From NCBI GenBank assembly GCA_947172415.1, contig OX359191.1, positions 8,789,130-8,853,129 on the forward strand: DNA of 64,000 nt, in the 5' to 3' direction. The position numbers and the translations under genes are program-made. This document shows positions 1 through 14,400 of this stretch, piece after piece. The notes under the pieces are model-generated. The model made no database searches. It was not told the origin of the DNA and worked only from the letters and a program-made list of their open reading frames with translations. The stretch comes from Chondrosia reniformis. Taxonomy: Eukaryota > Porifera > Demospongiae > Chondrillida > Chondrillidae. Each line of letters starts with the position of its first letter. Position 1 is the stretch's first letter.

Positions 1-1130
1 TACGTACGTTATATATATATTATACAGATTAGAATGGAATACTTATATATACAGTATAATATAGGTATAATTATAGTGGGAATGTGTGTTTATATATACA
101 GGCCATATGTGCATATGTATGTACATGTATATACATTAGTACAGGAGATGCCTCCTTGACCACAATTCGTCTTTCTGTAAACTGTGGACAAGATGGAATT
201 GAAATACTCATACCTAAGCACAATACAGTCACACTTTTGTGGCTAACAGCATCTGCAGACATTATTCTTCACTACTTATATGCTATAGTTAGGCTGTATA
301 AACGTATATATATATATATATATACTATAGGCTATATAACTATAGCATTTGTATGCAAAACTGTAGTTTATTATAATTATTTGTATACAAAGCATATGCA
401 CTGCTCAACGCACTCTACACTGTATATTAACTTGAATCAGCACCATTATTGATCCACTTAATTTTATTTTATATATATATATTGCATTTGCAATATGCTT
501 CACATATATATATATATATGAAACTTTTTAGCTACTAAATTCAGACAGCACTGTATATATACTAGACAAACTTCTCTTACTGCTTATCTATATACACAAC
601 ATTACAGTCATGATACACGAAGATCAATGCAACTGCAATTAAGACACTAGCTATGTATATATATCCTTAGTCTAGATGTACTATTATATACATTTGTAGG
701 TTTTATATATGTTTAGTCAAAAAGCCTTTTTAATAATCTAAGTCACCATTTTCCTACATTGCAAGGATATGATGCCAGGATTAGAACACACAAAATGTAA
801 TAGACCTGAGTCAGGACAACCTTATTATCTGTTACACTAAATTACTTTCTTCCTGTACTCTTCTTCTCCACTGGGCCAGATAGCTGTTTCTGGGAATTCC
901 ACCCTTTCATCAGTGACCTTGCATGGAAGTCTGTCTTCTTGTCCTTAGTATGTATTTCTAAAAATGCATTAATTATATTTGTGCATTTCCGCTTATCCGT
1001 GCACCGGATGTGATCACATACTTTGTTCGAATATATAGACAACTGGCGCCTTACCCTTACAAATTGGCAATAGCTTCGCAATAGTTGGTACGCATCTCTT
1101 AGTTAGTGTAATTCGTTCTGTGAGCTCGTT
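1..1130. other. AT-rich intergenic sequence
   Basis: Low-complexity flank dominated by (TA)n runs, for example around 305-325, 470-482 and 505-520. Short open frames on both strands have no protein-like composition. A partial copy of a dispersed repeat lies at about 850-950. No gene is supported before the start codon at 1131. Confidence 0.6.
850..950 (+). repeat. dispersed repeat family R1, partial copy
   Basis: The block containing TTCTGGGAATTCCACC and TTTCATCAG matches, in reverse complement, the sequence at about 7560-7620 and more weakly 8850-8900. It is the half of the R1 family that follows the 'TCTTCTTCTCCACTGG' stretch. Mechanism (SINE or MITE) is not resolved. Confidence 0.55.
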
Positions 1131-2354
1131 ATGTCCAGCCAAGAACAGTATTCGCAGTCTCGGGTAAGTCTCCAGGAAGCATATAGGACGAGGGATAATT
1201 GCAAGCATCGTTTTATATATAGAAAAAAATAAAAGTACAATTTATTAAATAAGATTTTAATCTTCGTTGTATAGATAACGGAGGAACATTTACAAGCGCT
1301 GAAATCGAGACATCCTCCAGTTGGATGCAGCTACAGACTCGGAAAGTTCTTTGAGACACTTCATCAGACATCTGAATACGAACCAGTTGTCTCTCAGCAC
1401 CCAAAGAGTGATTGTAATGGAACCGACTTGGAGGAAGACGCTGGATTTGGATCATTTATTTATGACAAGGCGGGAGGAGAGTCCGCTTCGACTGTGAACA
1501 TGGGGCATATTGATGACATTAGGACAAAGAGAATTTCTGGGGAGTTCAGAGATATCCCTCTACCATCAATATCAGAGGAACCGAAAAGCTACAGCATCGA
1601 TATTCGCACGAGCACGTCGAATGGTAGCGGTAGCGTGTCACAGGATCGTGAACACACCGGAGCTTCCAAATCTTCAACAAGTCACAATTCCCAAGATTCT
1701 GGGAGAGATTCTAACGGTTCTTCGGCCAAAGGGTCAAGCGAAAATAGCAAGAAGCTAAAAGAGAAGCTACAGAATAGCGGTAACGGTAAACCTACGGCGA
1801 CCGGTCATCGTAGCAGATCTAAGGAAAGACTTGGCGCCTACAACGCACCAGAGCGCGTTGTTGAGAGACCGCGGTACGCTCAGCTGTCGCAAGATAATTC
1901 AGCCTTTCCCATGACCAAGAGAGGGGATAGATATGCTTTGAACGAGTTGGAAGATCGCCTGCACGCTACCAGGCTCAACGGCTACGCACATGGATTTCAA
2001 AGGGTGCCCTTAAATGAGAAACAGAACCAGAGGTATCTATCCCATCAGGCTCAGGTTGCCAAGATTGAACCCTCTCATGTAGTGATAGGTCCAACAGCCA
2101 ATTCCAAGAGTACACCAGGGGGCCCTCCCATGAGGGTAACCCATAGCAACGAGCACCATCAGCACTTCATGTCTAGGTCAACCGGGGATTTACCCTTGAA
2201 TCATTACACTCCTAGAACCAGTTCTACGTTGCCCCCCCAATATGCAAAACCTCCGAGTTATGGAAGTTCATACAGTAATCGGACTCCATTTCCACCAAAA
2301 ACTCGCAAAACCAGTCACCCACCAACAACTGTCACAAACTATGGCTTTGTGTAA
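1131..2354 (+). CDS. unrecognised Ser/Pro-rich, mostly disordered protein (2 exons, 370 aa)
   Basis: I read two exons, 1131-1163 (M-S-S-Q-E-Q-Y-S-Q-S-R, then a GTAAGT donor) and 1275-2354 (after a TTGTATAG acceptor), in phase and giving 370 aa. Residues from about 12 to 60 look folded (SYRLGKFFETLHQT). The rest is rich in Ser, Asn, Gly and basic residues, with a Lys/Glu stretch, a HRSRSKERLG block and a Pro-rich tail ending N-Y-G-F-V. There is no signal peptide or membrane segment. I do not recognise the family. It could be a cytoplasmic scaffold or adaptor, but nothing in the sequence proves a role. It converges on GTF2H2, with 112 bp between the two stop codons. The first exon is short and rests on its ATG and the good donor. 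Confidence 0.7.
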
Positions 2355-2466
2355 TTATGAAATCAAACTGAATTTATTTTATCATTTCAACTGAGATGTA
2401 CTAGTTTTGGTTAAATATGTGTCTTTGTAATCAAATGTCCAAATTGAAAACATTTTTTGCATTCCT

Positions 2467-5400
2467 TCACATACATCCTGGACAATTATGAAGGGTTTCG
2501 TGAATATAGATGTCGCAGTCTATGCAAAAGACGTTAGAACACTGCGGACACTGATAACCCTACACATTAGATAACCAAAAAAAACTTTTTACATATTGCC
2601 CATATATGAGAGTATGTACATGTACCTATATCTGGAGTAAGAAGATATAGACAAACATACCACAGACATCAAGATCAGCTGACACCCTGTGCAAGAGGTC
2701 CTGTGGATTGGAGAAGAGGATGAAGACATAAATCGCAAGCAGAATTGAGTGAACTGTCATAGGTTCAGAGTAGGAACAGGTTTTATAATCTGTACACATG
2801 GAACAAACCTATACTATGGTACAAGCTCATTCTTTGGTATACCTACCACAATATCCGGTATAGTATAGCTAAATATTCTGAGATTATTAGCATAAACAAC
2901 CAGTCTGGTGAAATGAAGTAGTTCCAATGGCTAAACTTATTAGATAAACATGCTATAAGGCTGTAAACTTTCAATATATAATTAGCAATGATTGATTTGA
3001 AGATGTACAATGAAGCGAAAATAAAGTTGAAAATGAAGATGCACCCATTTTTGCATACCTTTTTATGTCATTTGGTACTAAAGACACTTCCTTATAAGGT
3101 GAAATAGGAAAGAGGTGATGATTTGAGCGAGCCAAATGAGGAGCCAGTACAAGTGTCAGACCTGCACAGATAGGTACACACACATAAACATATACATACA
3201 TACACACATACATACAAGTACACAAAACAGAAAAAGATTAAAATAAGATACATATGTACACCTGTCCAGAAGAATATGACAGAGATTGAACGTGTAAAGA
3301 TACAGCATCACTGATATTCAGCTTGACATTAAACTGTAAACCAAAGCAATGGTTGAAGTATGTAGTGTCAGTTAAAGGAATGTTTCAAACATGCAGTATA
3401 ATAAAGTAAGGTATGAGTTCCTCTATATTAGTGCTAAAGTACATGAGTGTTGGGGGATGCAAACCTCAATACCTGGCATACATGGAATCCTAATAAGTGT
3501 TTCAAATCATGCTATTTATAGGCCTGAATACATTAAACACTCCAGCATCTTGATATAATGATGTAAGATTTGATCCATATAATTTTGAGCTACATATAAA
3601 GGTAGTGCAAATTAAACATTATCTGAGGAGAATATTCAACCACACAATATTTACTAGCTCATCACTGACCAAATGCATTCAGGTTGCAATGAACCTTACA
3701 GTATTACTGTTCATAAGATATATTGAAGGTATAAGTGTAGATAACAGAAAAATCTAAAGTCTAAAACATCTTTTATCACAATCATACATTAAAACAATAT
3801 CTAGGGACGTACATATAAGGAAATACACAAACAACAATCTAAAACAATATTGAGAATTTTCTAACTACTTAAAAATACTATTTGGATGATTTTATACAAT
3901 ACCCACCAATGTATATTAACAGAAGCCTGAAGTAAGGACATATATCATTACATCAACATTTAACCAATTACTGCAAAAAGCATTTTTGTATGCATATGAT
4001 GCCATATATATATATATATCAACTAGTCAAAATACAGAGAAAGCAATGTATAGGTAGTAACTGTTAGTTAGTAAGGTTTTAGAATGTTTTTTTAGGTGCC
4101 TCGTATGCCTCTCCTTTGATGTGGGCTAATCTAATGCTAGCTCAAGTACAAAAATAATGTTTTTCATTTCCTTGACGTTTGTACAATACATAATCAGAAA
4201 TATTATGTGTACAACTTGCTTTGATGAGTAAGCTGATACTAATGTCATCTAAGGGACAATTAGCAAGGCACCTCTTTATGTCTGTTGCCACACTTTAGTT
4301 TGGATGCAATTCATTCATGTTTGCCACAGAACAGCAGTGAGATTGGGATTAAGAAAGGAAAGACATAAGCTTAGGAAAACTGAAGTATTTTATGGCATGA
4401 TAAACACAGTGAAGAAAAATTCTATGTATCCCAACTTCCTAATCACTTGATTACCACTACCTATATAACAGTAAATTTGTACTTTACTAAAGTTATCCAA
4501 ATTTTTCAGGTGAAGGCTTGAGATATGACACACATTAGTTAAACTTTCATGCTTACCACCCACACAAGATAGACTGGAATGTGAAGGATATAATATCCTG
4601 TATACAAACATCCCTCCCCCGTTTCGCAGCAATTCAAGCCTCTAATAATTTTATTAAATCCAACACAATTTAAAAGATCACCACTGACTAAGTACCAAGT
4701 ATCAGCTACTGGTTTGAATAATTCATATACTGTACATCACATACGTACTGTGTACATGAGACAGTTAACATACAGCATGCATTATTCATATGGGTACATT
4801 TATATATTTACATATATAGACATATGTACATATATATTATAGACATATTTATTTACATACAGTATATAGACATATTTAATTACATATGCTTACCACACAC
4901 TGTACAGTCGACAGGCAGATCACAATACTTGGACTGACACTGAAGAGAAATGGAAAGAGTTGACAATACATTGCAGTTAGGGCTGGATCTATAAATAACC
5001 ATACATATAGTTCCCTATAGGCTTTTTTACAAAATAGGCATAGCATGTAGGAAAATGGTATATTAGATGTTTCATATAATAAGACCTATCAATTTCAATG
5101 GAATGGAACTTTGGTGTACTCGTCATTGCAAAGGGACAACCATAAGACGTCAGTTTGCACAACCCATGATTAGGTGGTGCCTCGAGCTGATGATAACTTT
5201 TGTGAACAACACATAGCATTTGCCCATCTCTCAAACAATCTTACTACAAAGCTGGGGGGAGTGGGAGGGAATGGATAATTGATAGTGCAAGGCTATAGGT
5301 GGGCGTGGGAACACAGGATAATGAGATACCATTATGTACACCCTTGAGGCATTGGTCAGTGGTACTTCATACACTAGCCTAGGGCTAAAAAAGCTGATTT

Positions 5401-8400
5401 TTAAATTGTTCATCTCTCATTAAATGTTGTGTATTTCTTTAGATCTGATAAAAGGTCGATTTTTCAACCTTAATCTACTAGTTCAACTGTGTGCAAAAAA
5501 TTAAAAGGCTCTTGGGGGAACAAAATATTTCAACTCCTTATTTATTGCATGTAATCTAACACACTTGAAGCAATAGATGAACTTAAGTGTGTTGATCTGA
5601 GAAAGTGCTGGCATCAATTAAAGTTCATGAGAAGCCCATCATCACCAGCCAACTCTGGGAAATGTCTCAGATGGCTATAAACACTGAAGAGTGATAATTG
5701 CTTAATAAAGTGCAATTCTTTGATAGTTATGCATCACAGGCTGACTGTGTGCAATATATGGGTGGTTAGGGTGGTCATTTAGTCTCATTGAGGCAGACTA
5801 GATTTGTCATTAATACATAATCCCATGTAGTAAAATAAATTTTAAACTTCTCAAATTTCCACCACAGAAATTCTACTTTTAAAAAAATGGATCGTTACCA
5901 AAGAATCTAATCTTGTTACCAAATATGTTCAAAATGCTAAAGCCTCGATGTTAGTTTCCCAGTCCGCTTGGTTGACCACAAACTGTTATTAAACATGTCA
6001 ACTAGCCTTTGATGTAGCAAACTGCCCTTTCACTCTCTTTCTCTCCTTCTCTCAATCACAGACAATCAGTTGGTCAATTTAATTGCTTATATATTAATGC
6101 AAAGATTTGATAGACAAAGTCTAGCATGGTATGAATGCTTAATGACCACAGCTGTAAATACAGCATTACATTGCTACACTGTGTTAATGAGCCACAAGTG
6201 CACACTGTCCTTTGATAGAGCTGGTAGTGGTGGTTGGGTATTTACCATACAGTCAAATAGGGTTCACTAGGTAAGGTCTCTCTATTTGGTTTGTTTAATA
6301 CACAATGTAACAAAGCCTACACTGTTGCTTGTTCCCTGCAGACCAAAATATTACACTTGGTCACCCCATTATATTCAGCTGGTGAGGTAAGGGTGACACA
6401 AGGGTGATGTGGTGAGGTCACTTGGAGACAGGCTGACCTTGTATTCAAAATGGCACTTTGAAATATTAAATCTAAACATTACAATAAAATAGAAACACCA
6501 AACTAATCATTGTGTGAACCAAAAACCTTGAATTCCACTTCAGCTACTGTCAAAATATCTATATACAGTAGGTACCATAAGCCAAACTATATAATATAGA
6601 GTATTTCAGCCCTTTCCTAATAACATATTATGTTATTAGGAAAGGGCTGAAATGCTATTATAAATACAGTTTTCTGAGAATTAGAGCACACATAAATAAT
6701 CTAACACACCATTTTCTTACATGCTACATCCACTTTAGAGTAAAGGCCTATAGGTAACTAAACCTAGTGAGAGCTTTGGATGAGGATACAAGAGTCTTCT
6801 CCTTCTACTTCTCACATGTTTGGGTGCTGGTTGCCAGGTAACATCCACCCACACTATGAAATGTAATGGTTTATGGTGCTATAGACATGAAAGAGTCAAT
6901 ATGAATTGAACAAGCAATAGACAGTATTTCAAAACCCACTTTCACAACATTCTTTATGGAGTAACATCTTGAGAAAGATAAACAGGCCAATATATCATAT
7001 TAAGGTTAGCTAATCATGCAACTAACAAGAGAGCAACTGGTTCACGAATCAAATGATACTTATTTGTTTAAAATTCTTTCCATCTATTGTTGTTCTATTA
7101 TGTATTCAGTATATAGAATATGCATGGGATAATAATACGCTACATAAATTAAATTAAATCACCATCGTAGATTAATTTAATAATTGAATGAAACCAAACC
7201 TAAAATAGTACTATTGCATGCAATTCAACTTTGAGCAAATTGAATGGATAAACTTATTTCACAAATGTGACAAAATTAGACACAATAGTTTGACAAACAA
7301 CACATAATATTAACAAATTAAAAGTACATATGTAATTAGAACAGCATGTATGCCTATGTACGTATGTAGTACTTGTTGACAAAGAAGTATCTTACCTGTG
7401 GACAAAAGTAGCCATTTTTAGATATGGTTGTCGGTGCTTGACTGCTGCTTGCATGGCTACGAGAATGATACATAAAAATTAATACATGTATGTGATATAG
7501 TATGTGTATAGTATAGAGTCAGGGACTCACAATAGATCAAGAAAAAGACAAAGATTCCCAGGGTAGCTGATGAAAGGTGGAATTCCCAGAAACAGTTGTC
7601 TGGTCCAGTGGAGAATAAGAGAAGAAGAGAAGGAGAAACTCTTGTATCGTCATCCAAAGCTCTCACTAGGTTTAGTTCCCTATAAGGCCCAGTTTACTCT
7701 AAAGTAGATGTAGCATGTCAAGAAGAATGTTATTCATGTATAATATAAGCTTAACAGGAATCATAAAAATGCTATACATGAAGAGAAAAGTGATACACTA
7801 TTGCTATATACGTACGTATCTATAAGGGGAGTCTTGTGGTGTTGAGTATAGGCACAAATTATATGTATCACTTAGGCTAATATATAGAACATTAGATGTA
7901 TCTCTACAGCCCTCTGACAGTGTGATGATATAAATGGTTGTGGTTTGACTTCTACACTCGCAATTATATACATAAAGTGATAAGAACATGAACACTTTGG
8001 GTACATATATACATGCACACTCACCAAACGCACAGAGAAGGGAAAGCTGAGAGCATGTGTTTAGGAAATCCTGCATGACCGATAAAATTCAGACATAGAT
8101 AATTAAAAATGTAACAAATACAAATATAGTAGGTTTTACTACACGTATGGAGATATATTGAACATTGCATTGATTCCAAAGAGTGGGCGGGGCTGATAAA
8201 CTAAAAAGTTGAATAATGGTTGTCAACTACAAAAGGTCTTCAGTTCTGTATGTAGTAAAAATATTTCCAACTTGGAATGTGAACCAAAAGTACTTTGTGA
8301 TTGATGATATTATTTCCTATAGATTTACACTCAGTCAAGTGTTACACTGCATAAAGGGTTCACTGGTTCAAGATTAACATCACTAAATAAAAATAAACGA

Positions 8401-11400
8401 TTTAAGTTGGTTGAAATCATTAGTTTCTTCATACGTAGGCATTCAAGCATGCATGAGTGATTGCAATATTAAGTGTTAGGCCTATATGTGCTGAAATAAC
8501 CATTGTGCCTCCATTAATAGCCATTACAGGATAATAACTACAGCCATTGTGGTGACTAATTAAAATCACTTTACTAATACCATCCTAACAGACTGGAACA
8601 TACACAATCATACAAAGATCATTCTTTTGGAGTTAACCATCTCATCATTAGAGCATGTGTAATGCGATATGCTTTTCATATGCAACTAACTATAATATAA
8701 CTTGGAACAATGGCTGCTTCACTAGAGTGAGATTCCTTCTTATTAAATATATTACTCTACTCCCCCAAAGCATAACTATTAACATCCACAGTTAGACATG
8801 TGTGTAAACATCACAGACTTATAAAGGACAAGAAGACAAAGACTCCCAGGGGGATTAATAAGGGTAGAAATTCCAGGAATAGCTGTCTGGCCAATTGAAG
8901 TAAAGTTTATAAGTCCATGAAGTGGTGTTTTAGATTAATGGAGGGTGCATAAAGACTATGTTATTCCTTCAAGACAGTCTACCAAAATCTGTTCTAATTT
9001 CAACCACCATATTAGTCAGATAGTAGACGTTAGTCATCTGTGGCAGACATGGCAGCCGCTAGAGACAGACGGGAGACCATTAGCATGGCGGGCCAAATCA
9101 GCACACAAGATTCTCAACTTTCAAACTGTTTATTTATTACCAAGGAACCAAATGTACCTATTTAATGAAATGTGCTTGTTCAGAAGCCTATGGTACAATT
9201 AATAACACTTTTAATAGTCACCCTTGATAAAACACTATCTACTGTAATAGGATAAATCTTAAATAACAGCCATTTAAACTTTGGGGTCATTTTCAGCTAT
9301 TCTTGTGCAAATTTGTACATTTACTGTTTAAACTGTATACTTTTGTACAAGAAACAGCTGAAATGACCAAATAATTGAATGCTGCTATTTAAGATAGCAA
9401 ATGCTGAGTTCTTCTTGATTTTATAAGACAGTGACCAAGCATAACATCTCTCCATCCTATTGCTAGATTTCTAATTTCTATCATTGGCGTGAGAAAGGAA
9501 ATCCTTGCACAAATAACAGCCTGACTCGGAGCCTGATAATGCTTAATGTGGAGTGCACTCCTATTAGACTAACACCATGACCCTACTTAGAGGAGAGGGG
9601 TGAAATTGGATATAATCAACTTAGACCTCTCCACAGACTATTTGGCTCCTGAGTGAAGAACAAAAGATATAGGTCGTGTATTACATTAGCTGAACTAATA
9701 TTCAGCCCATATACGTATGAACTGTAATAGTGAAAGGATACAATCTATTTGTCTTTCATTTCTCCATTTCAAATAATCATGATTAAACTATTCCTATTAT
9801 TCTTATTACAAAGACCACAAAATAGCCTAAATTATTAGATAATGTCTTATATATCTTATATATCAGCTCATTAGAAAGGTGTATACTTTTTATGTAGATC
9901 ATATTCAATTTGTGGATACTTAATTAGTTCCAAAACGAGAAGACAAAAATTTCTTGATGCAACATATGTATACTCATCTCAAAGTGGCCCAAAAATGGCT
10001 GCCTCTAGGGAGCTAGGACAAGCTGCATGAGACCACACAGTAGAATCTGTATGCCTTTCTAAGATAGTTATTTGCTTAAATACGTACATCAATTCAATTG
10101 AATCCCATTGGTTTTAAATCTCTCTAATACTTCTGAACCTTATCTGGTTCCAGACATGGTTCACCTGTATATCTCTTCACTCGCAAACATTCAGGTACAG
10201 TGTAATTTGCAGTGTTGAAGCCACTAATGAGAGGGATATCCTCTAAAAGGCAGCTGATTTTTCAGGCTGTCACAATCAGCAAATGTCTCCATTTGTAATG
10301 AAAACAACAGATACACCCTACAATAACACCTTATAGTGCTAAAGAACCTAATCTGAAGGTAACCTTGCATATAAGTACATTCCACGTATCAGATGGTCCA
10401 GGTGGTCCTATGTGTAATTTGCTAACAACTTATAAGTCTAGAGGTATGTGAATATATCATTTCATTATGCCCAAAACAAATGAACTGGTTCTCATCAACA
10501 GAGCTAGGCTAGTGGTACCATGTGTCCTATTATTATGAGCTCATTTAATTACTAGTCTAATCAAATCATAAAAGTTGGGATGGCATATTTGAGAAACCTA
10601 TCTTTCTGAGCCTACTTAGCATACTCTGCTCAATAAACAATGGTAAAAAGGAAAAAATCCAATCTCTTCTTAATTTATATGATTTAAAGTGCATCTCTTC
10701 ATGGAGCAGAAGAAGAAAGAGAAGAAATGAAGAAAGAAAGACTCCTGTATCTTCATCCAAAGCTCTCTCCAGGTTTAGTTCCCTATAGGCTTTTTACAGA
10801 GTAGGTATAGCATGTAGGAAAATGGTGTATTAGATTTTTTATCTCTATGTATACAGTATATAGCACATATCTATAATGCATGATATACGTATATACGTAA
10901 ATACGTACACGCACCATTAGGTACGCATACATTAATGGTCACTTACCCATTTTAATTAAAGAGCATTCTGCTGTAGTCTACAGAATGGAAACGGAAATAT
11001 CTAATAAAGTAAAATGTAATTCTTCAATTTTCTAATATAATAAAAGTGTAAAACATATTGTATCACATGTATAAAGAAAGATGGTGTTTTATATTATTCA
11101 AACAGGCTTTGATTGATGACTATTTCATCACACTTTATATTGATCTACAAGTCCCAGCAGGAGAGTAACCTACGTAAACTAATACAATACAACATTACAA
11201 TAACAGTAATGTGTGGTGTTATATATAAATCTAGACCTGCAAAGGCAGATCCTATAACAGAGTGCATCCTTATAAGGTCATTGAGAGTTACGTATACGTA
11301 TATATACAGGAAATGCCTAAGGAAAAAAAAACTTATCAAAAGAATTATGGATTAATTTAGTCAATGAAGCGTGTACTGTGGTAGATACTGCCTAGCTTAA

Positions 11401-14400
11401 ATGGTCTGAGTAGGGCATTTGAAAGTCTGCTACACATGTGCTGGCGGTCTGTCTAATAATCTGAATGGTAGAAACTCAAGTGAATCCCTTATCTACTATC
11501 ATAATTCACAAGGTTAAGTATATACTTCAAAGTGGAGACTACTGTCTAGAGTATGAAATTGCAAACATACTCCAATATATCTAGACTCACTACATATGTA
11601 TACAGAGTGTTTGAAATTTACCTTTGCCAGATATGAAATTCATAATAAACGGAATACAATATATTATACAGCCACATTATTCATAACAAGTAACTTACAC
11701 CAGGATAAACAAGTTCATTTAAACATATGGTACATATATACGAAATACCAATCACAGGTAACAGAGTGTTTAGATGCTCTAAAACTCCAAAGATGATCCT
11801 TTCAGAAGATACACAGGTGACAGAGTGTTTGAAATTGCATTAAATATAGTATGGCAACCTCTGTTACACAAGTTATTACATATTCACTATATTACAGTAA
11901 ATAATAAGACAGTAAACTACAAATATTCAAGAAAGGCAGATGCATTCTTTTGTTCGTACAAACACGATACGGTAATTGATCTGGAATGCATTATTCTCTT
12001 AACAGTCTTATCATGATAACTAAGTCAGCTGATATTAAATTAAATGGTAATGTTTAGAATTGCACAATGTACGTATAATGAAGCATATATTCTCCAGTAA
12101 GCAAAACGAAGTGATTAGAGATCATTATATAATATTACTGCTGATACAGGAAGACAAATTTATAATAATTGGACTTAACTCTATTATTGTAACTATGTTA
12201 GTATAAAATTCAATACCATAAATTTAATATGTACATATGTACATATATATGCTAAAGGATGGCCCTGCATGACATATAAATTATATATTACTACCAACAA
12301 TTATATATGATTACTACTAAGCTTATGGACTCTTTGGCATTATTATGTACACATAATTCAAGTTTCAATAAACACATTGAATAAAATGTTTGCCCTATGA
12401 ATTGTCTCCTTATATATGTACATAGAAGTCAATGAGGCATTATCAATCATCCATTCATATACAGTAGCACATTAAGAACAATGTTTGAGCTTTCTAGTTT
12501 GCAGTGTAAGATATGCTTGACAGTTGATCAAAATAACCATATATAGAGCTTCTGAGACTGACCCAAACAGAGTGCAACTGAAAATACATAAAACCAGTAT
12601 AGTTTTCAATCTACCAAATATTGAATCACAGGGCTGAAATTTGCTTTCAAATTTCCACATGTAGAAATGAGTATAGTCTATTCTGGATTTACCTAAAATC
12701 AAGTCAATAACACTATATTAGAATATTATACCTACGTACAGACAATAACTGTGATAAAAGAGTCAGTGACTATAATAGCAATAGAATATTACATACATAT
12801 ACCTGCAGCCAACAACTGTATTAATTAAGTCAGTAACACAGTATTATACCCACAGGCAACAACTGTAATTATAAATAGATCAAACAGCAAAATAACCAAT
12901 CATTTATATTGATTTATACATCTTAGATCATAACCAAACCCATGGAAGAATTAATGACCTGTTTATGAAGAGATTATATAAACTTAATGAATAAACAAGG
13001 ATTAAAGAGGAGTGGCTGGGTTACAGACTGTTAACACTGAGTTCAGTTAACAGATCTCTGTTACAAAACAAAGTAAGAAGAAAGATAAATGATACCACAC
13101 CAATCAAATTGATTCTTATTAAACAAAGTTAATGAATTCCAAACAAAACATAATAGCGCAGATGAAAATTACTTAATTATATATTATAATTCTTGTCATA
13201 TTTGAGACATACACGTACGTAAATGGTATATTAAATGCACTAATACAAAAATCCTTGAATATACAAAAGACTATATGTACAACCAAACTAACTGTATACT
13301 AAGTGATTTCTACGTAATATATAGTTACAAGTCATTACATGTTTATCTACATACAACCTCTTCTCTTTACTTAAGGTTCCTCAAAAGTACAATAATTCTT
13401 CTTACTAGCATAGTTACCAGATAGATCTCTTTCTTTGGGTAATGGTTGTACAATATCTGTTGCCATCTTCAGTCTTTTAGGATACCGACACCATTTTACT
13501 AAACCTGCAAACAGGGTGCCAATAGCAGTTAAGACTATTCCATTGGAGAAACTAAGCAGGTTGAAGAGGTCATCAGATGGGGAAAGAAAAAGGGCATCCC
13601 TAATCACCCTGAAGCACAACCATACTCCAGCCAGAAAGACAGAGGCTACTACTGTTATTAACAGTTCAACCCACACTCTCAGTGTCATACCACTTCTGTG
13701 CTTACAACACACCTTGTGCAGGATAGAAAATAGAAGAAAAATAGTGTGAAATGCACCACAAATCATGAAAATACAACTAGCACATTTTAAAATGATGAAG
13801 GTTGTAAGAAGGGGCCACGTAAGCAAGCCAAATAATATGAAAATTCCATGATACACTGAATACTCTACTATATTCAAAATGATTATCAACTTTATTGGAA
13901 TCCAGTATTGCTTCTGAAAATAAGCATATTTCACAACAAGGAATACACCAGCTGCTATTATTAGTGATATAACTAAGAGCTGTATCAGCAAGAAGATAAA
14001 ATCAGCCCTACATTGATGAGATGATGATGCTAAATCAATGTATGCACCCCAAACCCTGCCAATGTAGGCAATAATAACCGCATGGATGGTCAGGAATAGA
14101 GAAAGGGTTAATAGCTTTTGGTCCTGAATGCATATTCTCATTCTTTTTACATCTTCAGAATATATAAAGTATACTATATATGCAGCCACACAAGCTGCAG
14201 CAAGGGTTAATGGTAATGCCAAATCTTGTACAAGCTTGTGCCAATTATTCCAAGAAGATCCAAATTGAAGCTGGCGGATTCTCATGTAATGACTTCCATC
14301 ATCTTGAAAAGTTGATTTCAAAGAGAGAAGAAGCTTATTCTGCTTGTGTTCAAGGGACATGGGAATATACCAGGTTTCTTTACTAAAGTAAATACAACCT

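Noticed and set aside
2971-3225. A separate zinc-finger gene near 3 kb
   Set aside because: [13 protein letters not shown] is the p44 zinc-ribbon end; phases link it to exons at 4894 and 2661, so it belongs to GTF2H2.
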